Source: Variovorax sp. Root411 (GTDB lineage: Bacteria; Pseudomonadota; Gammaproteobacteria; Burkholderiales; Burkholderiaceae_C). Taken from it: a DNA stretch of 64,000 nt. A program made the position numbers and the translations under genes. The notes beneath the pieces are model-generated. The model was not told the origin of the DNA, did not search any database, and worked only from the letters and a program-made list of their open reading frames with translations. Position 1 is the stretch's first letter. Every line of letters starts with the position of its first letter. The stretch spans positions 1 through 64,000 of the forward strand of contig NZ_LMDW01000005.1 in the NCBI RefSeq assembly GCF_001425205.1, read 5' to 3'. Of the stretch, positions 33,805 to 47,104 are shown piece after piece.

Positions 33805-34581
33805 TCATCGCACCGCGTCGCGCAGCCGGTTCGCCACGGCCTGCAGATGCGCGCCGCGGATCACGTGCTTGTAGACGCCGGCCGCGACGCGTTCCTCTCC
33901 GAAGATTTCGAAGGCGGGTTTGGTGGCGGGCGCCTCCGCCAGTTCATAGCGCGTGGGCTGCGCAGCGAAGAGGCATTCCCGGCCGTAAGCCTGGGCGCCG
34001 AACTCGGCGATGAAGCCCGCCAGCTCGCGCTCCAGTTGGCCGCCGAAGCTGTGCGCATAACCGTGCATGTCGTCGAGCTTGGCCTGCAACTCGGGGCCGT
34101 CGAGCTCGACCATGACATGGCGCTCGGAAGCCAGCCGTGCCGGTGGACTCGGATGCCCCACGGTGGGATAGCCGAGCGAGACGACCGTGCGGCCGCGCGC
34201 CGCGGCGTGCGCGGCGACCTGGTTGGCCAGCAGGCGGCACAGGTCGTGCGAAGGGTTGTAGTCCTCGGCTTCATCGGCAACGATGCAGTCGATGCCTTGC
34301 TCCACGACATGCGTCGTCAAGGCGTGGACCCACTGCGTGAACAGGCGCGTGTCGCCTTCGAGCAGCGCCCGGTAGATGTCGGCATCGGCAACCGGCTGCA
34401 CCACCTCCGCAATCCAGCGGGCACCCGCGCGCGCGAGGTTGTCGACCGTCGGTTCGAGCCGCGGCACGCCGCTCGAACCGGCGCCGTTGGTCAGCACCAC
34501 GAAGTCCGGCCGCTCGTTGCGCAGCCACTTCCACAGCAGCAGTTCGTGGCCCGAATGGGCGGCGATCACCAGTGCCTTCAT
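33805..34581 (-). CDS. Unassigned enzyme, possibly PIG-L/LmbE-like
   Basis: A 258-aa soluble protein. The N-terminus MKALVIAAHSGHELLLWKWL followed by FVVLTNGAGSSGVPRL resembles the start of LmbE/PIG-L deacetylases, which normally carry AHPDDE; here the metal motif reads AHSGHE. A later DEAEDYNPSHDLC could play the part of the second metal motif. If so, it may remove an N-acetyl group from a sugar, but the match is remote and by eye. It lies in the glycan cassette, overlapping the GT4 gene by four bases. Confidence 0.6.
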   Translation of the reverse strand: MKALVIAAHSGHELLLWKWLRNERPDFVVLTNGAGSSGVPRLEPTVDNLARAGARWIAEVVQPVADADIYRALLEGDTRLFTQWVHALTTHVVEQGIDCIVADEAEDYNPSHDLCRLLANQVAAHAAARGRTVVSLGYPTVGHPSPPARLASERHVMVELDGPELQAKLDDMHGYAHSFGGQLERELAGFIAEFGAQAYGRECLFAAQPTRYELAEAPATKPAFEIFGEERVAAGVYKHVIRGAHLQAVANRLRDAVR

Positions 34582-35966
34582 GCGCGTGGACCTCCGGGCC
34601 GGACGAGGGTTGACACTCGCCGCAGCGGCCCGGTTACGCGCCACGAACGGCTGGCGTAGACCTCGCGCAGCTGCGCCTGGAGCAAGGCGAGTTCGGTGCG
34701 CGCCTGCCGAGTCTGCTGCTCGGCTTCGGCCAGCCGTGCGTTGCCGTCGGCGTTCGATTGCGCCGCCTGTGCAGCCTGCGCGGCGGTCTGCGCGGCGGCG
34801 AGGTCCGCCTGCTGCCGCGCTTCCTCGGCTTGCTGTCGTGCCTCGGCCTGCAGTGCATCGAGCCGGGCCTGGTGCATGTGCTGATGGTGGTTGAAGGACT
34901 GCTGGAGCCCCTCGACGTGCTGCCGCAGCGAAGCGATGCCCAGATGCGCCGCCGACGGGTTGCCGCGCCGGATCCAGTCCTCCATGTAGCGGGCCATCTC
35001 ATTCGCCCGCTGGCTCGCGGGCACCTCGATCACGGGATACTGCAGGGCCATGCGCTGCGCGCAGCGCTCGAGCGCGCCGAGCGATGCATCGAGGCTGCCA
35101 TGCGCGCGCATCCATTCGCCGGCCTTGCCTGCATCCGCGGCGTCGTAGCGGTCGAGTTCGGCGCCCACGTTCTCCCGCGTGATCGGCCGGATCAGCAGCG
35201 CCCGGCCGAAATTCCAGCGCCTTGCGTGGGCCACGGTCGCGGCCGTCACCATCTCGCCCATGCCCGAACTCGGATCGAGCACCACCACCGCATTGCCGGT
35301 GCACAGCGCCTCGGTGGCGCAGCGCCCCTTGCCGAAGACGATGTCGTAGCGGCCGAGCGCCTCGGCCGGGTCGGGCAGGTGGTTGCCGGTGCCGCTGCCG
35401 ATCACGTCAAGCGACAGCCCGCGCTGCACGCAGGCGGCGCGGACTTCCTCGAATTGCGCGTCGTGCGAGGCGTAGTTGCTGAAGACAAGTGCCGTCCGGG
35501 GCCGGACCGGCAACTCGCCGCGCCGGAGAAAGCGTGACAGGTCGATCCCGTTCTGGATCAGCTCGATGCGTTCGCGCGCGATGCCGAACTCGTGCACCAG
35601 GCGCTCAGCGCAGTTCTCGTCGACGGCCACATGGCAGACGACCTGCGTGAACTGCGCCGGGCGTCCATGCTCGGCGCTTCGGTCGTGGCATATCGTGAGG
35701 ACCGGCACGTCATGGAAATGCAGCAGCGCGCGAACCGTCTCGTGGTGGGTGTTGCCGATGATCACGTCCGGCCGCGTCGCGATGTTGCCCAGTTCGGTGA
35801 CGCAGGCTATGGAGGCAAAGCGCAGTTCGTCGGCCATGTCCCCGAAGGCCGTTGCAAAGATCGTGACGGCGTGCCCGCGGCGGCGCAGCCACAGCGCCAG
35901 GTCGCGGGTGAACATTTCCGCACCCGTTCGATGCACCAGGTAGCACATGGCCAGCAGGAAGTGCAT
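34578..35966 (-). CDS. GT4-like glycosyltransferase with C-terminal coiled coil
   Basis: A 462-aa protein. Residues 1 to about 330 resemble GT-B fold transferases: HFLLAMCYLVHRTGAEMF at the start, LIQNGIDLSRFL near 140, and a donor-site-like region around GKGRCATEALCTGNAVVVLD. Residues about 365-440 form a Gln/Ala/Glu-rich coiled coil, ending with SRSWRVTGPLRRV, a tail common in polysaccharide glycosyltransferases. An in-frame TTG at 36020 overlapping the lipA stop is an alternative start. The ATG at 35966 places the first beta strand normally. It is the first gene of the cassette. Confidence 0.82.
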   Translation of the reverse strand: MHFLLAMCYLVHRTGAEMFTRDLALWLRRRGHAVTIFATAFGDMADELRFASIACVTELGNIATRPDVIIGNTHHETVRALLHFHDVPVLTICHDRSAEHGRPAQFTQVVCHVAVDENCAERLVHEFGIARERIELIQNGIDLSRFLRRGELPVRPRTALVFSNYASHDAQFEEVRAACVQRGLSLDVIGSGTGNHLPDPAEALGRYDIVFGKGRCATEALCTGNAVVVLDPSSGMGEMVTAATVAHARRWNFGRALLIRPITRENVGAELDRYDAADAGKAGEWMRAHGSLDASLGALERCAQRMALQYPVIEVPASQRANEMARYMEDWIRRGNPSAAHLGIASLRQHVEGLQQSFNHHQHMHQARLDALQAEARQQAEEARQQADLAAAQTAAQAAQAAQSNADGNARLAEAEQQTRQARTELALLQAQLREVYASRSWRVTGPLRRVSTLVRPGGPRA

Positions 35967-36016
35967 CGGCCTGCCGGAGTGCGGCGCGTCCGCCGCTGGG
36001 ACGGTCGCCGCGGCGT

Positions 36017-37018
36017 TCAATCGAGCGAGGGCGCGCCGGCCAGAACGTGTCCTGCCTGCTGGTCGGCGTGGTAGCTCGACCGCACCATCGCGCCCACGGC
36101 CGCGTGGCTGAAGCCCATCTTGTAGGCCTCTTCCTCGAACATCTTGAAGGTGTCGGGGTGCACGTAGCGGCGCACCGGCAGGTGCGAGCCCGACGGCGAC
36201 AGGTACTGGCCGATGGTGAGCATGTCGATGCCGTGTGCGCGCATGTCGCGCATGACCTGCAGGATCTCCTCGTCGGTCTCGCCGAGGCCCACCATGATGC
36301 CGCTCTTGGTCGGCACGCCGGGGTGCAGCGCCTTGAACTTCTTCAGCAGGTTCAGGCTGAACTGGTAGTCGCTGCCGGGGCGCGCTTCCTTGTAGAGGCG
36401 CGGCGCGGTCTCGAGGTTGTGGTTCATCACGTCCGGCGGCGCGGCCTTGAGGATTTCAAGGGCGCGGTCATCGCGGCCGCGGAAGTCGGGCACGAGAATC
36501 TCGATCTGCGTCGTCGGCGAGAGTTCGCGGATGTTGCGGATGCAGTCGACGAAGTGCTGGCTGCCGCCGTCGCGCAGGTCGTCGCGGTCGACGCTGGTGA
36601 TCACCACGTACTTCAGGCGCAGCTTGGCGATGGTCTTGGCCAGATTGAGCGGTTCGTCCTTGTCGAGCGGGTCGGGGCGGCCGTGGCCCACGTCGCAGAA
36701 CGGGCAGCGGCGTGTGCACTTGTCGCCCATGATCATGAAGGTGGCCGTGCCGTTGCCGAAGCACTCGCCGATGTTCGGGCACGAGGCCTCTTCGCAGACC
36801 GTGTGCAGGTTGCTTTCGCGCAGGATCTGCTTGATCTCGTAGAAGCGCGTGGTGGGGCTGCCGGCCTTGACGCGGATCCACTCGGGCTTCTTGAGCACCT
36901 CGCCCTGCTGCACCACCTTGACGGGGATGCGCGAGAGCTTGGCCGCGGCCTTCTGCTTGGCCAGCGGGTTGTAGTTTTCGGCGCTTTGGGCGTCGCGGAC
37001 GACTTCTGTGGTGCTCAT
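36017..37018 (-). CDS. lipA: Lipoyl synthase
   Basis: LipA (333 aa) is a radical-SAM enzyme that inserts two sulfurs into protein-bound octanoyl groups. The auxiliary cluster cysteines are in [12 protein letters not shown] (near residue 80) and the radical-SAM cluster in CTRRCPFC (near 106). Other blocks are [11 protein letters not shown] and [14 protein letters not shown]. The ATG at 37018 gives the usual length; an in-frame codon six residues upstream is less likely. It lies eight bases after lipB, so the two are co-transcribed. Confidence 0.97.
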   Translation of the reverse strand: MSTTEVVRDAQSAENYNPLAKQKAAAKLSRIPVKVVQQGEVLKKPEWIRVKAGSPTTRFYEIKQILRESNLHTVCEEASCPNIGECFGNGTATFMIMGDKCTRRCPFCDVGHGRPDPLDKDEPLNLAKTIAKLRLKYVVITSVDRDDLRDGGSQHFVDCIRNIRELSPTTQIEILVPDFRGRDDRALEILKAAPPDVMNHNLETAPRLYKEARPGSDYQFSLNLLKKFKALHPGVPTKSGIMVGLGETDEEILQVMRDMRAHGIDMLTIGQYLSPSGSHLPVRRYVHPDTFKMFEEEAYKMGFSHAAVGAMVRSSYHADQQAGHVLAGAPSLD

Positions 37019-37025
37019 TGGTGTG

Positions 37026-37754
37026 TCAAGGCGCAAGGAAGGCGCCGAGCTTCTGGCTCAGCACCGTGGCGGCTTCTTCCCATGTGGTTTGGATGCCGAT
37101 TGTAGAAAGGTCGACCGTCTGCAGCCCCGCATACCCGCATGGGTTGATGCGGGAGAAGGGTTCGAGGTCCATCTCGACATTGAGCGCCACGCCGTGGTAG
37201 GTGGCGTGGCGGCTCACCTTGATACCCAGCGCGGCGATCTTGCCGAGACCGCGAAACGGGTCGCCCGCAGGCAGCGGGCCAGCGAGTGCCGAACCGGTTG
37301 AAGGCGATGCTTTCAGCATCGCGTGCGAGAACGGGTCGTCCAGCCGCACGTAGATGCCCGGCGCGCTCGCCACGCGGTGGCCGGTGACGCCGAAGTGAGC
37401 CAGCGTGCGCAGCACCGATTCCTCGATGCGATAGACGTATTCCTTGACGAAGTAGCCCGCGCGGCGCAGGTCGATCAGCGGGTAGGCCACCACCTGGCCG
37501 GGGCCGTGGAAAGTGACCTGACCGCCGCGGTCGGTCTGCACGACGGGAATGGCGCCGGGGTTCAGGATGTGGTCCTGCTTGCCCGCGATGCCTTGCGTGA
37601 AGACCGGGGCGTGTTCGCAGATCCATAGCGCATCGGGTGTGTCCGGTGTGCGCTCCTGCGTGAACTGCTTCATCGCCGCGAAGGTGTCGGCGTAATCGAC
37701 ACGGCCCAGCGGGCGCAGTTCGATGGCGGGGACGGTCGCGGCGGCGTCTGTCAT
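37026..37754 (-). CDS. lipB: Octanoyltransferase LipB, with internal insertion
   Basis: LipB (242 aa) transfers octanoyl groups from acyl carrier protein to lipoyl domains. Conserved blocks are [14 protein letters not shown] near residue 75, [12 protein letters not shown] and the [13 protein letters not shown] active-site region, whose Lys is in ALGIKVSRH. The catalytic Cys is in INPCGY near residue 208. About 30 extra residues rich in Pro, Ser and Gly lie between GIYVRLDD and [11 protein letters not shown] (bases about 37250-37340), where E. coli LipB has a short turn. The gene for DUF493 is upstream. Confidence 0.95.
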   Translation of the reverse strand: MTDAAATVPAIELRPLGRVDYADTFAAMKQFTQERTPDTPDALWICEHAPVFTQGIAGKQDHILNPGAIPVVQTDRGGQVTFHGPGQVVAYPLIDLRRAGYFVKEYVYRIEESVLRTLAHFGVTGHRVASAPGIYVRLDDPFSHAMLKASPSTGSALAGPLPAGDPFRGLGKIAALGIKVSRHATYHGVALNVEMDLEPFSRINPCGYAGLQTVDLSTIGIQTTWEEAATVLSQKLGAFLAP

Positions 37755-37785
37755 GGCATGGCCCGCCGTGCGGGCAACTCGCGGC

Positions 37786-38094
37786 TCAAAGCACGACCTT
37801 GACCATCGGGTGCGCCGACAGCGCGCGGTAGATGTCGTCGAGCTGCTCGCGGCTGGTAGCCGTGACGATGATGGTCACGCCGAGGTAATTGCCGGCCTTG
37901 CTGTCGCGCAGCTCGACGGTGCTGGCGTCGAAGGCGGGGTCGAAGCGCTCGGCGATCTGGGTGATGGCGTGCACGAAGCCGTCGACCTTGGCGCCCATCA
38001 CCTTGATCGGAAACTGCGAGGGGTACTCGATCAGCGATTCCTTGCGCGGATCGGGGATCGCGGTGGTGTCGGTGGTGGTCGTGTTGTCGGTCAT
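37786..38094 (-). CDS. DUF493 (YbeD) family protein
   Basis: A 102-aa small regulatory-type protein with an ACT-like fold. Core: [16 protein letters not shown], then [14 protein letters not shown] and [26 protein letters not shown]-type sequence. In many proteobacteria it is encoded next to lipB, as here; its function is not established. The first 18 residues are Thr/Asp-rich. It overlaps the upstream aminotransferase by four bases. Confidence 0.92.
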   Translation of the reverse strand: MTDNTTTTDTTAIPDPRKESLIEYPSQFPIKVMGAKVDGFVHAITQIAERFDPAFDASTVELRDSKAGNYLGVTIIVTATSREQLDDIYRALSAHPMVKVVL

Positions 38095-38984
38095 GCCGGG
38101 GCTCCGTGTTTCTGTGCGTTGTGTTGCTTGGCCTGCTGGTAGGCCGCATACAAGCTCTGGTAGATGGGGCCGGGGCGGCCATTGCCAATAGCCTGCCCGT
38201 CGAGGGTGACGACGGGCAGCAGCTCCTTGCTGGCCGAGGAGATCAGCAGCTCGTCGGCGGCGAACACCTCGTCGCGCGAGATGGGGCGCAGCGCGAACGC
38301 AATGCCCTGCGCCTTGCACAGGCGCTCGAGCAGCCCGTAGCGGATGCCGGTCAGCACGAGGTTGTTCTTCGGCGGGCCCGCCAGCGTGCCGTCCTTCACG
38401 ATCCACACGTTGCTCGACGAGGCCTCGCTGAGCCATTCGCCGCGGAACATGATGGTCTCGGCCGCGCCGGCTTCCACGCTGATCTGGCGCGCAAGCACGG
38501 CGCCCAGCAGGCTGGTGCTCTTGATGTGGGCCTTCTGCCAGCGGAAGTCGGCCGCCGTGACGCAGGCCACGCCCTTGGCGCGGATGGCATCGGAGATGGG
38601 CGGCAGCGGGTTCACCATCACGAACACCGTCGGGCGGAGCCCGCGCACCATCGCGTGGTCGCGCGGGGCCACGCCGCGCGTCACCTGAAAGTACACGGAC
38701 TGGGGTGCGTCGCCGCCGGGCGCGACCAGGCGCATCACGATCTCGCGCCACTGTGCGAGCGACAGCGGGTTCTCGATCTGCAGCTCGGCCAGCGAGCGGT
38801 CGAGGCGCGCCATGTGCTCCTCGAAGCAGAAGGGCTGGCCGAAGTACACGGGGACGTACTCGTAGATGCCGTCGCCGAAAATGAAGCCACGGTCGAGGAC
38901 GCTGATCTTTGCGTCGCGCAGGGCGGTGTATTCGCCATCGAGGTAACAAAGCGTGGCTGGCAGGGCATCGGTGATAGGGTGCAT
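38091..38984 (-). CDS. Class IV aminotransferase, D-amino-acid transaminase-like
   Basis: A 297-aa PLP enzyme of fold type IV. Features: VLDRGFIFGDGIYEYVPVY-type substrate loop near residue 30, the PLP Lys in QKAHIKSTSLLGAVLAR near 153, and SEASSSNVWIVKDG near 190. The family transaminates D-alanine and D-glutamate or branched-chain amino acids; the first block favours D-amino-acid transaminase. It is the first gene of a tight minus-strand set with DUF493, lipB and lipA. Confidence 0.92.
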   Translation of the reverse strand: MHPITDALPATLCYLDGEYTALRDAKISVLDRGFIFGDGIYEYVPVYFGQPFCFEEHMARLDRSLAELQIENPLSLAQWREIVMRLVAPGGDAPQSVYFQVTRGVAPRDHAMVRGLRPTVFVMVNPLPPISDAIRAKGVACVTAADFRWQKAHIKSTSLLGAVLARQISVEAGAAETIMFRGEWLSEASSSNVWIVKDGTLAGPPKNNLVLTGIRYGLLERLCKAQGIAFALRPISRDEVFAADELLISSASKELLPVVTLDGQAIGNGRPGPIYQSLYAAYQQAKQHNAQKHGAPA

Positions 38985-39088
38985 GGCGGAATTATGGTTG
39001 TGTGTGCCGCGTCGGGTTCGCGTCAGGGAATGCGGCGTCGATTTGCATGCGCGGCAACTCGGGTGGCGGGATAGGCTGGGTTTTTACT

Positions 39089-39094
39089 TATAAT
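39089..39094 (+). promoter_or_regulatory. Candidate -10 box for the atp operon
   Basis: A perfect TATAAT lies about 48 bases ahead of atpI in a GC-rich region. No good -35 box sits 16-18 bases upstream, so the promoter is tentative. The 157-base space between the divergent aminotransferase and atpI holds nothing else I recognise. Confidence 0.5.
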
Positions 39095-39141
39095 CAATGG
39101 CTTTGTAGAAATTCTGGGTCGTCATCCGGGCTTCATTCGAA

Positions 39142-39627
39142 ATGAAAAAAATCGCCCGTCAAGACTCGGAGGTCGCTGAAGACCTCGACGCAGAATTCAA
39201 GCCGTTGACCGCCGATGAGGCGCGTGAACTGCGGGCAAAGAACCCTTCGGTCTCCCCATGGCGGGTGGTCGCGGGGCAGTTGGTTGTCGGTCTGGTGGTG
39301 GCTCTGGCCGCCTGGGGACTGACGGGGAGGCAAAATCTGGGTTGGTCCGCCGCTTACGGCGCGATCGCGGTGGTCATTCCGGCGGCGGTGTTCGCACGCG
39401 GGTTGACCGGCAGGTTCTCTTCCCTGAATCCAGGCACTGCGGTGTTCGGATTCTTCCTCTGGGAAATGGTCAAGATGGCCTTGTCCGTGGCGATGCTGAT
39501 CGCCGCGCCAAGGCTGATTACGGCGCTGAGCTGGCCAGCAATGCTGATCGGCCTGGTGGTGACAATGAAGGCGGCCTGGTTGGCGGTGATGTTCTCGCCC
39601 CGGCGCCGGCAACAACGAGACGAGTAA
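39142..39627 (+). CDS. atpI: ATP synthase protein I
   Basis: A 161-aa membrane protein with four predicted helices (from residue about 48), corresponding to AtpI, which helps c-ring assembly. The first 45 residues are charged and cytoplasmic. Sequence such as [20 protein letters not shown] and [17 protein letters not shown] is typical of the betaproteobacterial form. It stands four bases before atpB and heads the operon. Confidence 0.9.
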   Translation: MKKIARQDSEVAEDLDAEFKPLTADEARELRAKNPSVSPWRVVAGQLVVGLVVALAAWGLTGRQNLGWSAAYGAIAVVIPAAVFARGLTGRFSSLNPGTAVFGFFLWEMVKMALSVAMLIAAPRLITALSWPAMLIGLVVTMKAAWLAVMFSPRRRQQRDE

Positions 39628-39631
39628 CGGA

Positions 39632-40826
<1,195 letters not shown>

Positions 40827-40907
40827 GTCTTTCTCGTCGGACCTGCGTCGTCGTTCCCTAGTCCCCTAGCGAATGGCTTCGATTCAATCCCAAAGAGAGG
40901 GTGAAAA

Positions 40908-41378
40908 GTGAGCATTACCGGTACCCTGATCGTTCAGATGATCGTGTTCCTGATCCTGGTCGGGTTCACGATGAAGTTCGTGTGGCCGCCGATCGCGAAA
41001 GCGCTGGACGACCGCGCTGCGAAGATCGCCGAAGGCCTCGCTGCCGCCGACAAGGCCAAGTCCGAGCTGTCCGCCGCCAACAAGCGCGTGGAAGCCGAAC
41101 TCGGTCAGGCACGCAACGAGTCCGCACAGCGTCTTGCCGACGCCGAACGTCGCGCCCAGGCCATCGTTGAAGAGGCCAAGGCCCGCGCGACCGAGGAAGG
41201 CAACAAGATCGTTGCAGCCGCACGCGTCGAAGCCGACCAGCAGGCATTGAAGGCCCGTGAAGCCCTGCGCGAGCAGGTTGCCGCACTGGCCGTCAAGGGC
41301 GCAGAGCAGATTCTGCGCAAGGAAGTGAATGCGGGCGTTCACGCCGATTTGCTCGCCCGTCTGCAGACCGAACTCTGA
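40908..41378 (+). CDS. atpF: ATP synthase subunit b
   Basis: Subunit b (156 aa) is the peripheral stalk. One N-terminal membrane helix ([23 protein letters not shown]) is followed by a long Ala/Glu/Lys-rich dimerising helix. It starts with GTG at 40908 after AGAGGGTGAAAA. Length equals E. coli subunit b. Confidence 0.96.
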   Translation: MSITGTLIVQMIVFLILVGFTMKFVWPPIAKALDDRAAKIAEGLAAADKAKSELSAANKRVEAELGQARNESAQRLADAERRAQAIVEEAKARATEEGNKIVAAARVEADQQALKAREALREQVAALAVKGAEQILRKEVNAGVHADLLARLQTEL

Positions 41379-41386
41379 TAGAAGCC

Positions 41387-41917
41387 ATGGCTGAACTCGC
41401 CACCATTGCACGCCCCTACGCCGAGGCGCTCTTCAAGGCGTCGTCGTCCGACGTCGCCGGAACCAGCGTCTGGCTCGAAAAGGTTGCCGCCATCGCGGCC
41501 AACTCGGAGCTCCAGCAGCTTGCCGACAACCCCAAGGTTACGGCCGAGCAGGTTCTCGGCGTGGTCGCCGGTGCATTCGCTGCACCGTTGCCCGCCGCGG
41601 CCCAGAACTTCCTGGCTGCGCTCCTTGAGAACGGGCGTTTCTCGGTGCTGCCGGAAATTGCGAAGCAGTTCCGGACACTGGCCAACGCGAAGAGCGGCTC
41701 GTCCGACGCCGTGGTCTACAGCGCCTTCCCGATCGAAGTCTCGGCTCTGGCCAGCGTGGCGGCCGCGCTCGAAAAGCGCTTCGGTCGCAAGCTCCAGGTC
41801 ACGGTCCAGCAAGAGCCGGAACTGATCGGTGGCATTCGTGTGGTGGTCGGCGACGAGGTGCTCGACACCTCCGTCAAAGCGCGCCTTGAACAAATGAAAG
41901 TTGCGCTGGCGGCCTGA
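41387..41917 (+). CDS. atpH: ATP synthase subunit delta
   Basis: Subunit delta (176 aa) links the peripheral stalk to F1. It starts [17 protein letters not shown], contains [18 protein letters not shown] near residue 68, and ends with [25 protein letters not shown]-type sequence. Eight bases follow atpF. Confidence 0.96.
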   Translation: MAELATIARPYAEALFKASSSDVAGTSVWLEKVAAIAANSELQQLADNPKVTAEQVLGVVAGAFAAPLPAAAQNFLAALLENGRFSVLPEIAKQFRTLANAKSGSSDAVVYSAFPIEVSALASVAAALEKRFGRKLQVTVQQEPELIGGIRVVVGDEVLDTSVKARLEQMKVALAA

Positions 41918-41956
41918 CCGGTCTCCATCGCCTTACAAAGAAAGAAGGAAAGAGTC

Positions 41957-43570
<1,614 letters not shown>

Positions 43571-43603
43571 TCGAAGCCTTGATCGACGCAAGAAGGAGCT
43601 CTC

Positions 43604-44479
43604 ATGGCAGCTGGTAAGGAAATCCGCGGCAAGATCAAATCGGTGGAAAACACCAAGAAGATCACCAAGGCCATGGAAATGGTCTCGGTTTCCAAGATGC
43701 GCAAGGCGCAGGAACGCATGCGCGCCGCTCGCCCCTACAGCGAAAAGATCCGCAACATCGCGGCCAATCTTGGCAAGGCGAATCCGGAGTACACCCACGC
43801 GTTCATGAAAACGACCGAGGCCAAGGGCGTCGGTTTCATCATCGTGACCAGCGACAAGGGCCTGTGCGGCGGCTTGAACACCAATCTGCTGCGTGCCGTT
43901 ACGGCCAAGCTGCGCGAAGCGCAGGCAGCTGGCAATGTGGTCGAGTCGGTCGCCATCGGCAACAAGGGCCTGGGCTTCCTGAATCGCATCGGCGCCCGCG
44001 TGGTGGCCCATGTGACGCAGTTGGGCGACACGCCGCATCTCGACAAGCTCATCGGGCCGGTCAAGACGCTGCTCGACGCCTATGCCGAAGGCAAGCTCTC
44101 GGCCGTGTACCTGTGCTACACGAAGTTCATCAACACCATCAAGCAAGAGCCGATGGTGGAGCAGCTGCTGCCGCTGAAGGCCGAGACGCTGCAGGTCGAA
44201 TCGGGCCATCATTCGTGGGACTACATCTACGAACCCGACGCGCAAAGCGTGATCGACGAGCTGCTGGTGCGCTATGTGGAATCGCTGGTGTACCAGGCCG
44301 TGGCCGAAAACATGGCGTCCGAGCATTCGGCGCGCATGGTGGCCATGAAGGCTGCGACCGACAATGCGGGCAACGTGATCAGCGAACTGAAGCTGGTCTA
44401 CAACAAGACCCGACAGGCCGGCATCACCAAAGAGCTGTCGGAAATCGTGTCCGGCGCGGCTGCGGCCGCAGGCGTTTGA
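43604..44479 (+). CDS. atpG: ATP synthase subunit gamma
   Basis: Subunit gamma (291 aa) is the central rotor shaft. It begins [23 protein letters not shown]-type sequence, has [12 protein letters not shown] near residue 87, and ends with [21 protein letters not shown]. Normal length. In standard atp operons atpD follows directly; here a lipoprotein gene is inserted. Confidence 0.97.
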   Translation: MAAGKEIRGKIKSVENTKKITKAMEMVSVSKMRKAQERMRAARPYSEKIRNIAANLGKANPEYTHAFMKTTEAKGVGFIIVTSDKGLCGGLNTNLLRAVTAKLREAQAAGNVVESVAIGNKGLGFLNRIGARVVAHVTQLGDTPHLDKLIGPVKTLLDAYAEGKLSAVYLCYTKFINTIKQEPMVEQLLPLKAETLQVESGHHSWDYIYEPDAQSVIDELLVRYVESLVYQAVAENMASEHSARMVAMKAATDNAGNVISELKLVYNKTRQAGITKELSEIVSGAAAAAGV

Positions 44480-44568
44480 TCGAGGCAATGCAACAGGCCG
44501 CGTTGCTGATCGGATGCGATCTGCGCGTCCGCTAACCCAAGGCCTATTTTTAGGGGACTCTGCGCAAA

Positions 44569-44943
44569 ATGAAGAAGATTCTTGCTCTGGTGGCGGTTGC
44601 CGCCGCCCTGACTGCCTGCTCCAAGAAGGAAGAGGCGCCCGCGCCTGCACCGGCTCCCGCCGCTGCGCCCGCTCCGGCCCCCGCTCCCGCAGCAGTGCCG
44701 GCCGCTCCCGCCGCAGCCCCGACGGCATCGGCCGACCTGCCGCAGGAGTGCAACGATTACCTTGCCAAGGTGCAGGCGTGCGTTTCTTCGCAAAGCGGTG
44801 CCGCCGCCGACGCGATGAAGTCCAACCTCGACCAGACGAAGGCCACCTGGGCTTCGATGGGCGCAGACAAGGCTGCGCTGGGCCAGGCCTGCAAGGCTGC
44901 TTCGGACGCCTTCGCTGCGCAAGCAACGGCCATGAAGTGCTAA
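44569..44943 (+). CDS. Pro/Ala-rich lipoprotein inserted in the atp operon
   Basis: A 124-aa predicted lipoprotein: signal with lipobox ALTAC (Cys17), then KKEE, then an Ala/Pro linker of about 35 residues, then a small domain with cysteines at PQECNDYLAKVQACV, GQACKAA and the C-terminal MKC, which could form two disulfides. It may belong to a small domain family such as DUF5339, but this is from memory. It lies between atpG and atpD on the same strand. A direct role in ATP synthase is not indicated. Confidence 0.78.
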   Translation: MKKILALVAVAAALTACSKKEEAPAPAPAPAAAPAPAPAPAAVPAAPAAAPTASADLPQECNDYLAKVQACVSSQSGAAADAMKSNLDQTKATWASMGADKAALGQACKAASDAFAAQATAMKC

Positions 44944-44951
44944 TGAGCTGA

Positions 44952-46478
<1,527 letters not shown>

Positions 46479-46490
46479 GAAGGAATCACC

Positions 46491-46910
46491 ATGGCAGGCA
46501 CCATTCATGTGGACGTGGTCAGCGCGGAAGAGTCGATCTTCTCGGGCGAAGCCAGGTTCGTCGCGCTGCCCGGTGAAGCCGGTGAGCTCGGCATCTACCC
46601 GCGCCACACCCCGCTGATCACGCGCATCCGCCCCGGCGCCGTGCGCATCGAAACGGCCGACGGCGGCGAAGAGTTCGTCTTCGTGGCCGGCGGCATTCTC
46701 GAAGTGCAGCCCAACGCCGTCACCGTGCTGTCCGACACCGCGATCCGCGGCAAGGACCTCGACGACGAAAAGGCCAACGTGGCCAAGGCCGCGGCAGAGG
46801 AAGCGCTGAAGAACGCGAGGAGCGACATCGACATCGCGATGGCGCAATCGGAGCTGGCCGTGATGGCCGCGCAGATCGCAGCGCTGCGCAAGTACCGCCA
46901 GAAAAAGTAA
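46491..46910 (+). CDS. atpC: ATP synthase subunit epsilon
   Basis: Subunit epsilon (139 aa) couples rotor and catalytic head and can inhibit ATP hydrolysis. The N-terminal beta domain contains [22 protein letters not shown]; the C-terminal part is two helices. Last gene of the operon, followed by a terminator. Confidence 0.96.
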   Translation: MAGTIHVDVVSAEESIFSGEARFVALPGEAGELGIYPRHTPLITRIRPGAVRIETADGGEEFVFVAGGILEVQPNAVTVLSDTAIRGKDLDDEKANVAKAAAEEALKNARSDIDIAMAQSELAVMAAQIAALRKYRQKK

Positions 46911-46936
46911 TCGGTCTTCCCGGTTGCTCAGTCAAG

Positions 46937-46962
46937 AAGCCGCCCTCGGGGCGGCTTTTTTG
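46937..46962 (+). terminator. Terminator after atpC
   Basis: A 9-bp stem (46937-46945 with 46949-46957) with a TCG loop runs into a T tract. The rest of the 194 bases to the next gene holds an imperfect CTGAA/TTCAG inverted repeat at 46998-47018, possibly an operator for the following ROK regulator. Confidence 0.88.
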
Positions 46963-47104
46963 CTTTTGAAGCTCGCACCGTCTCGTCTTGCTTTGATCTG
47001 AATTTGGTCGAAGTTCAGCCTTGTCCGGCTAAAGGCCTCCGCCTAGTATTCGCCTTCGCCCCAACCAGGGCGCGGCGAAGACAAGAACACCGGAGACAAG
47101 ACGC

